From an uncultured Paraburkholderia sp. (GTDB lineage: Bacteria; Pseudomonadota; Gammaproteobacteria; Burkholderiales; Burkholderiaceae): 8,701 nucleotides of DNA. This document shows, piece by piece, positions 7,547 through 8,701 of this stretch (position 1 is its first letter; each line of letters begins with the position of its first letter). Below the pieces are notes generated by a model. It had not been told where the DNA came from and searched no databases. It saw only the letters and a program-made list of their open reading frames with translations. The stretch is taken from NCBI GenBank assembly GCA_937917025.1, contig CALFSF010000077.1, positions 1-8,701 of the forward strand. Reading direction: 5' to 3'. A program made the position numbers and the translations under genes.

Positions 7547-8701
7547 CTACTCCTTGTTGAGCGTCAGCTTGCCCGTCAGTATCAGAACAGCCGCCAGCGC
7601 AGCGGCGCAGGCCATGACGAAGAGACCCGCATGCGCGCTGCCCGTCCATGCCCTGGTCCAGCCGACCATCGCCGGCCCCCAGAATCCTCCGGAGAGCCCG
7701 ACGGTATTGATGAGCGCGATGCCGCCTGCCGCTGCCGTTCCCTCGACAAGCGCGGACGGAATGGCCCAGAAGACCGTGTAGGCCATCCAGAGGCAGGCGG
7801 TTCCCAGCGTCAGGGTCACCAGCGTGAGCATCAGGCTCCCGTCGGCGAAGACCGACGCAATCAGGAAAATCGCTGCGCCGAGCGCAGGAATCGCGCAGTG
7901 GTAGCGCCGTTCGCCCATCCGGTCGGAGCGGCGACCCGCGAGATACATGCAGACCGCAGCCGCGACGTAGGGGATCGCGGTGTACCAGCCGAGGCGAATG
8001 GTGTCGCTCACGCCCTGCTCCTTGAGCAGCGTCGGCAACCAGAAACTGATCGCGTAGATCGGCAAAATGATGCTGAAGTAGGCAAGCGCGAGCACATAGA
8101 CTCTCGGGCTTCCCAGCACCGCCCTGAATGAATGCGCGCGATGCCGGGCGGGCGCGGTTTCGCGCTCCAGCAACTGCTTTTCGTGGTCGTTCAGCCAGCC
8201 CGCGTCCGAGGGGCGATCCGACAATACGCGTAGCGTCAGGAGGCCGAGCACGATGCATGGCAGGCCTTCGACCAGGAACATCCATTGCCAGCCGGCCAGT
8301 CCGCCTACGCCGGAAAGACGTGTCATGAGCCACGCCGACACCGGGCCGCCGACAATTCCGCCCAGCGGCCCGGCGACGAACACGAGGGCGATCGCTCGCG
8401 CCATGCGGGCGGGACCGTACCAGCACGAAAGGTAATAGATCATGCCCGGCGCGAAGCCTGCCTCGAATACGCCGAGGAGGAAACGCATCGCGTAAAAGGC
8501 GGGCACGTTACGCACGAACAGCATGCAGGCCGACGTCATGCCCCAGAGCACGAGAATGCGGCTGAACGTTCGCCGGGCGCCTACTTTTGGCAACATGAGA
8601 TTGCTCGGCAGTTCGAACAGGACGTAGCCGATAAAGAAGATGCCGGCGCCCACGCCGTACGCCGCGTCCGAGAAACCGAGGTCGGTCTGCATCTGCAGCT
8701 T
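7547..8701 (-). CDS. MFS transporter, anion:cation symporter type, N-terminus off-window
   Basis: The frame is open from the right edge to TAG 7549-7547, giving 384 visible residues. About 40-50 N-terminal residues (TM1) are missing compared with the usual ~430. Membrane segments in order include AGIFFIGYVLFELPSN (TM2), FLLGVFEAGFAPGMIYYLS (TM4), GWQWMFLVEGLP (TM6) and AISFWLPTLL (TM7), ending with TM12 just before the C-terminus. The sequence resembles the ACS family, which includes tartrate, phthalate and hexuronate carriers. The GVFEAGFAPG motif in TM4 and the W-L-x-x-x-E-K-type central loop (WLNDHEK) are typical of it. It should import a small organic anion across the inner membrane with protons; the substrate cannot be told from sequence. 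The ATG at 8692 is internal, because the family's TM1 should precede it. It is the first visible gene before the M81 enzyme, which suggests the transporter feeds it. Confidence 0.9.
   Translation of the reverse strand, partial: KLQMQTDLGFSDAAYGVGAGIFFIGYVLFELPSNLMLPKVGARRTFSRILVLWGMTSACMLFVRNVPAFYAMRFLLGVFEAGFAPGMIYYLSCWYGPARMARAIALVFVAGPLGGIVGGPVSAWLMTRLSGVGGLAGWQWMFLVEGLPCIVLGLLTLRVLSDRPSDAGWLNDHEKQLLERETAPARHRAHSFRAVLGSPRVYVLALAYFSIILPIYAISFWLPTLLKEQGVSDTIRLGWYTAIPYVAAAVCMYLAGRRSDRMGERRYHCAIPALGAAIFLIASVFADGSLMLTLVTLTLGTACLWMAYTVFWAIPSALVEGTAAAGGIALINTVGLSGGFWGPAMVGWTRAWTGSAHAGLFVMACAAALAAVLILTGKLTLNKE

Noticed and set aside
7529..8131. Open frames overlapping the transporter (plus 7529-8131, minus 7536-8426)
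   Set aside because: Both are low-complexity Arg-rich translations; the transporter frame gives continuous membrane segments.

Overview
The base composition (very GC-rich, strong G/C preference at third codon positions) and the protein types suggest a Burkholderiales beta-proteobacterium, probably of the Burkholderia/Paraburkholderia/Caballeronia group. This is inferred from composition and remembered family resemblance, not from a search. There are no rRNA or tRNA genes, insertion sequences, CRISPR arrays or phage genes. The window looks like ordinary chromosomal accessory or catabolic DNA with two unrelated halves.

Left half (1-4638). Almost 4 kb of the minus strand is the 5' part of one giant signalling gene. 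From its N-terminus it encodes a Ser/Thr-kinase-like domain, an AAA/STAND-type ATPase, a long helical TPR-like region and the start of a GAF domain. The rest, expected to be a histidine kinase, lies beyond the left edge. The kinase-like domain has lost its catalytic residues. A small protein of unknown function (4303-4638) is transcribed divergently. The 321-bp region between them holds a good sigma-70-type promoter for the small gene, a possible overlapping promoter towards the kinase gene, two related inverted repeats centred exactly 30 bp apart, and an 8-bp direct repeat. A GC-rich hairpin follows the small gene.

Right half (4862-8701). Three minus-strand genes follow one another in the order of transcription. 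The first is a major facilitator transporter of the anion:cation symporter type, with its N-terminus beyond the right edge. After a 104-bp gap comes an M81/MlrC-family metallopeptidase with a very good ribosome binding site. After a further 292-bp gap comes an exported alpha/beta hydrolase. The layout fits uptake of a small organic anion or amide followed by cytoplasmic hydrolysis. The substrate cannot be read from the sequence, and the 292-bp gap makes it uncertain that the hydrolase belongs to the unit. The hydrolase and the small left-half gene converge on a 223-bp spacer (4639-4861).

I see no clear novel multi-gene system. The points most worth a second look are the catalytically dead kinase domain in the sensor protein, the symmetric operator-like control region it shares with an uncharacterised small protein, and the unknown substrate of the M81/transporter pair.
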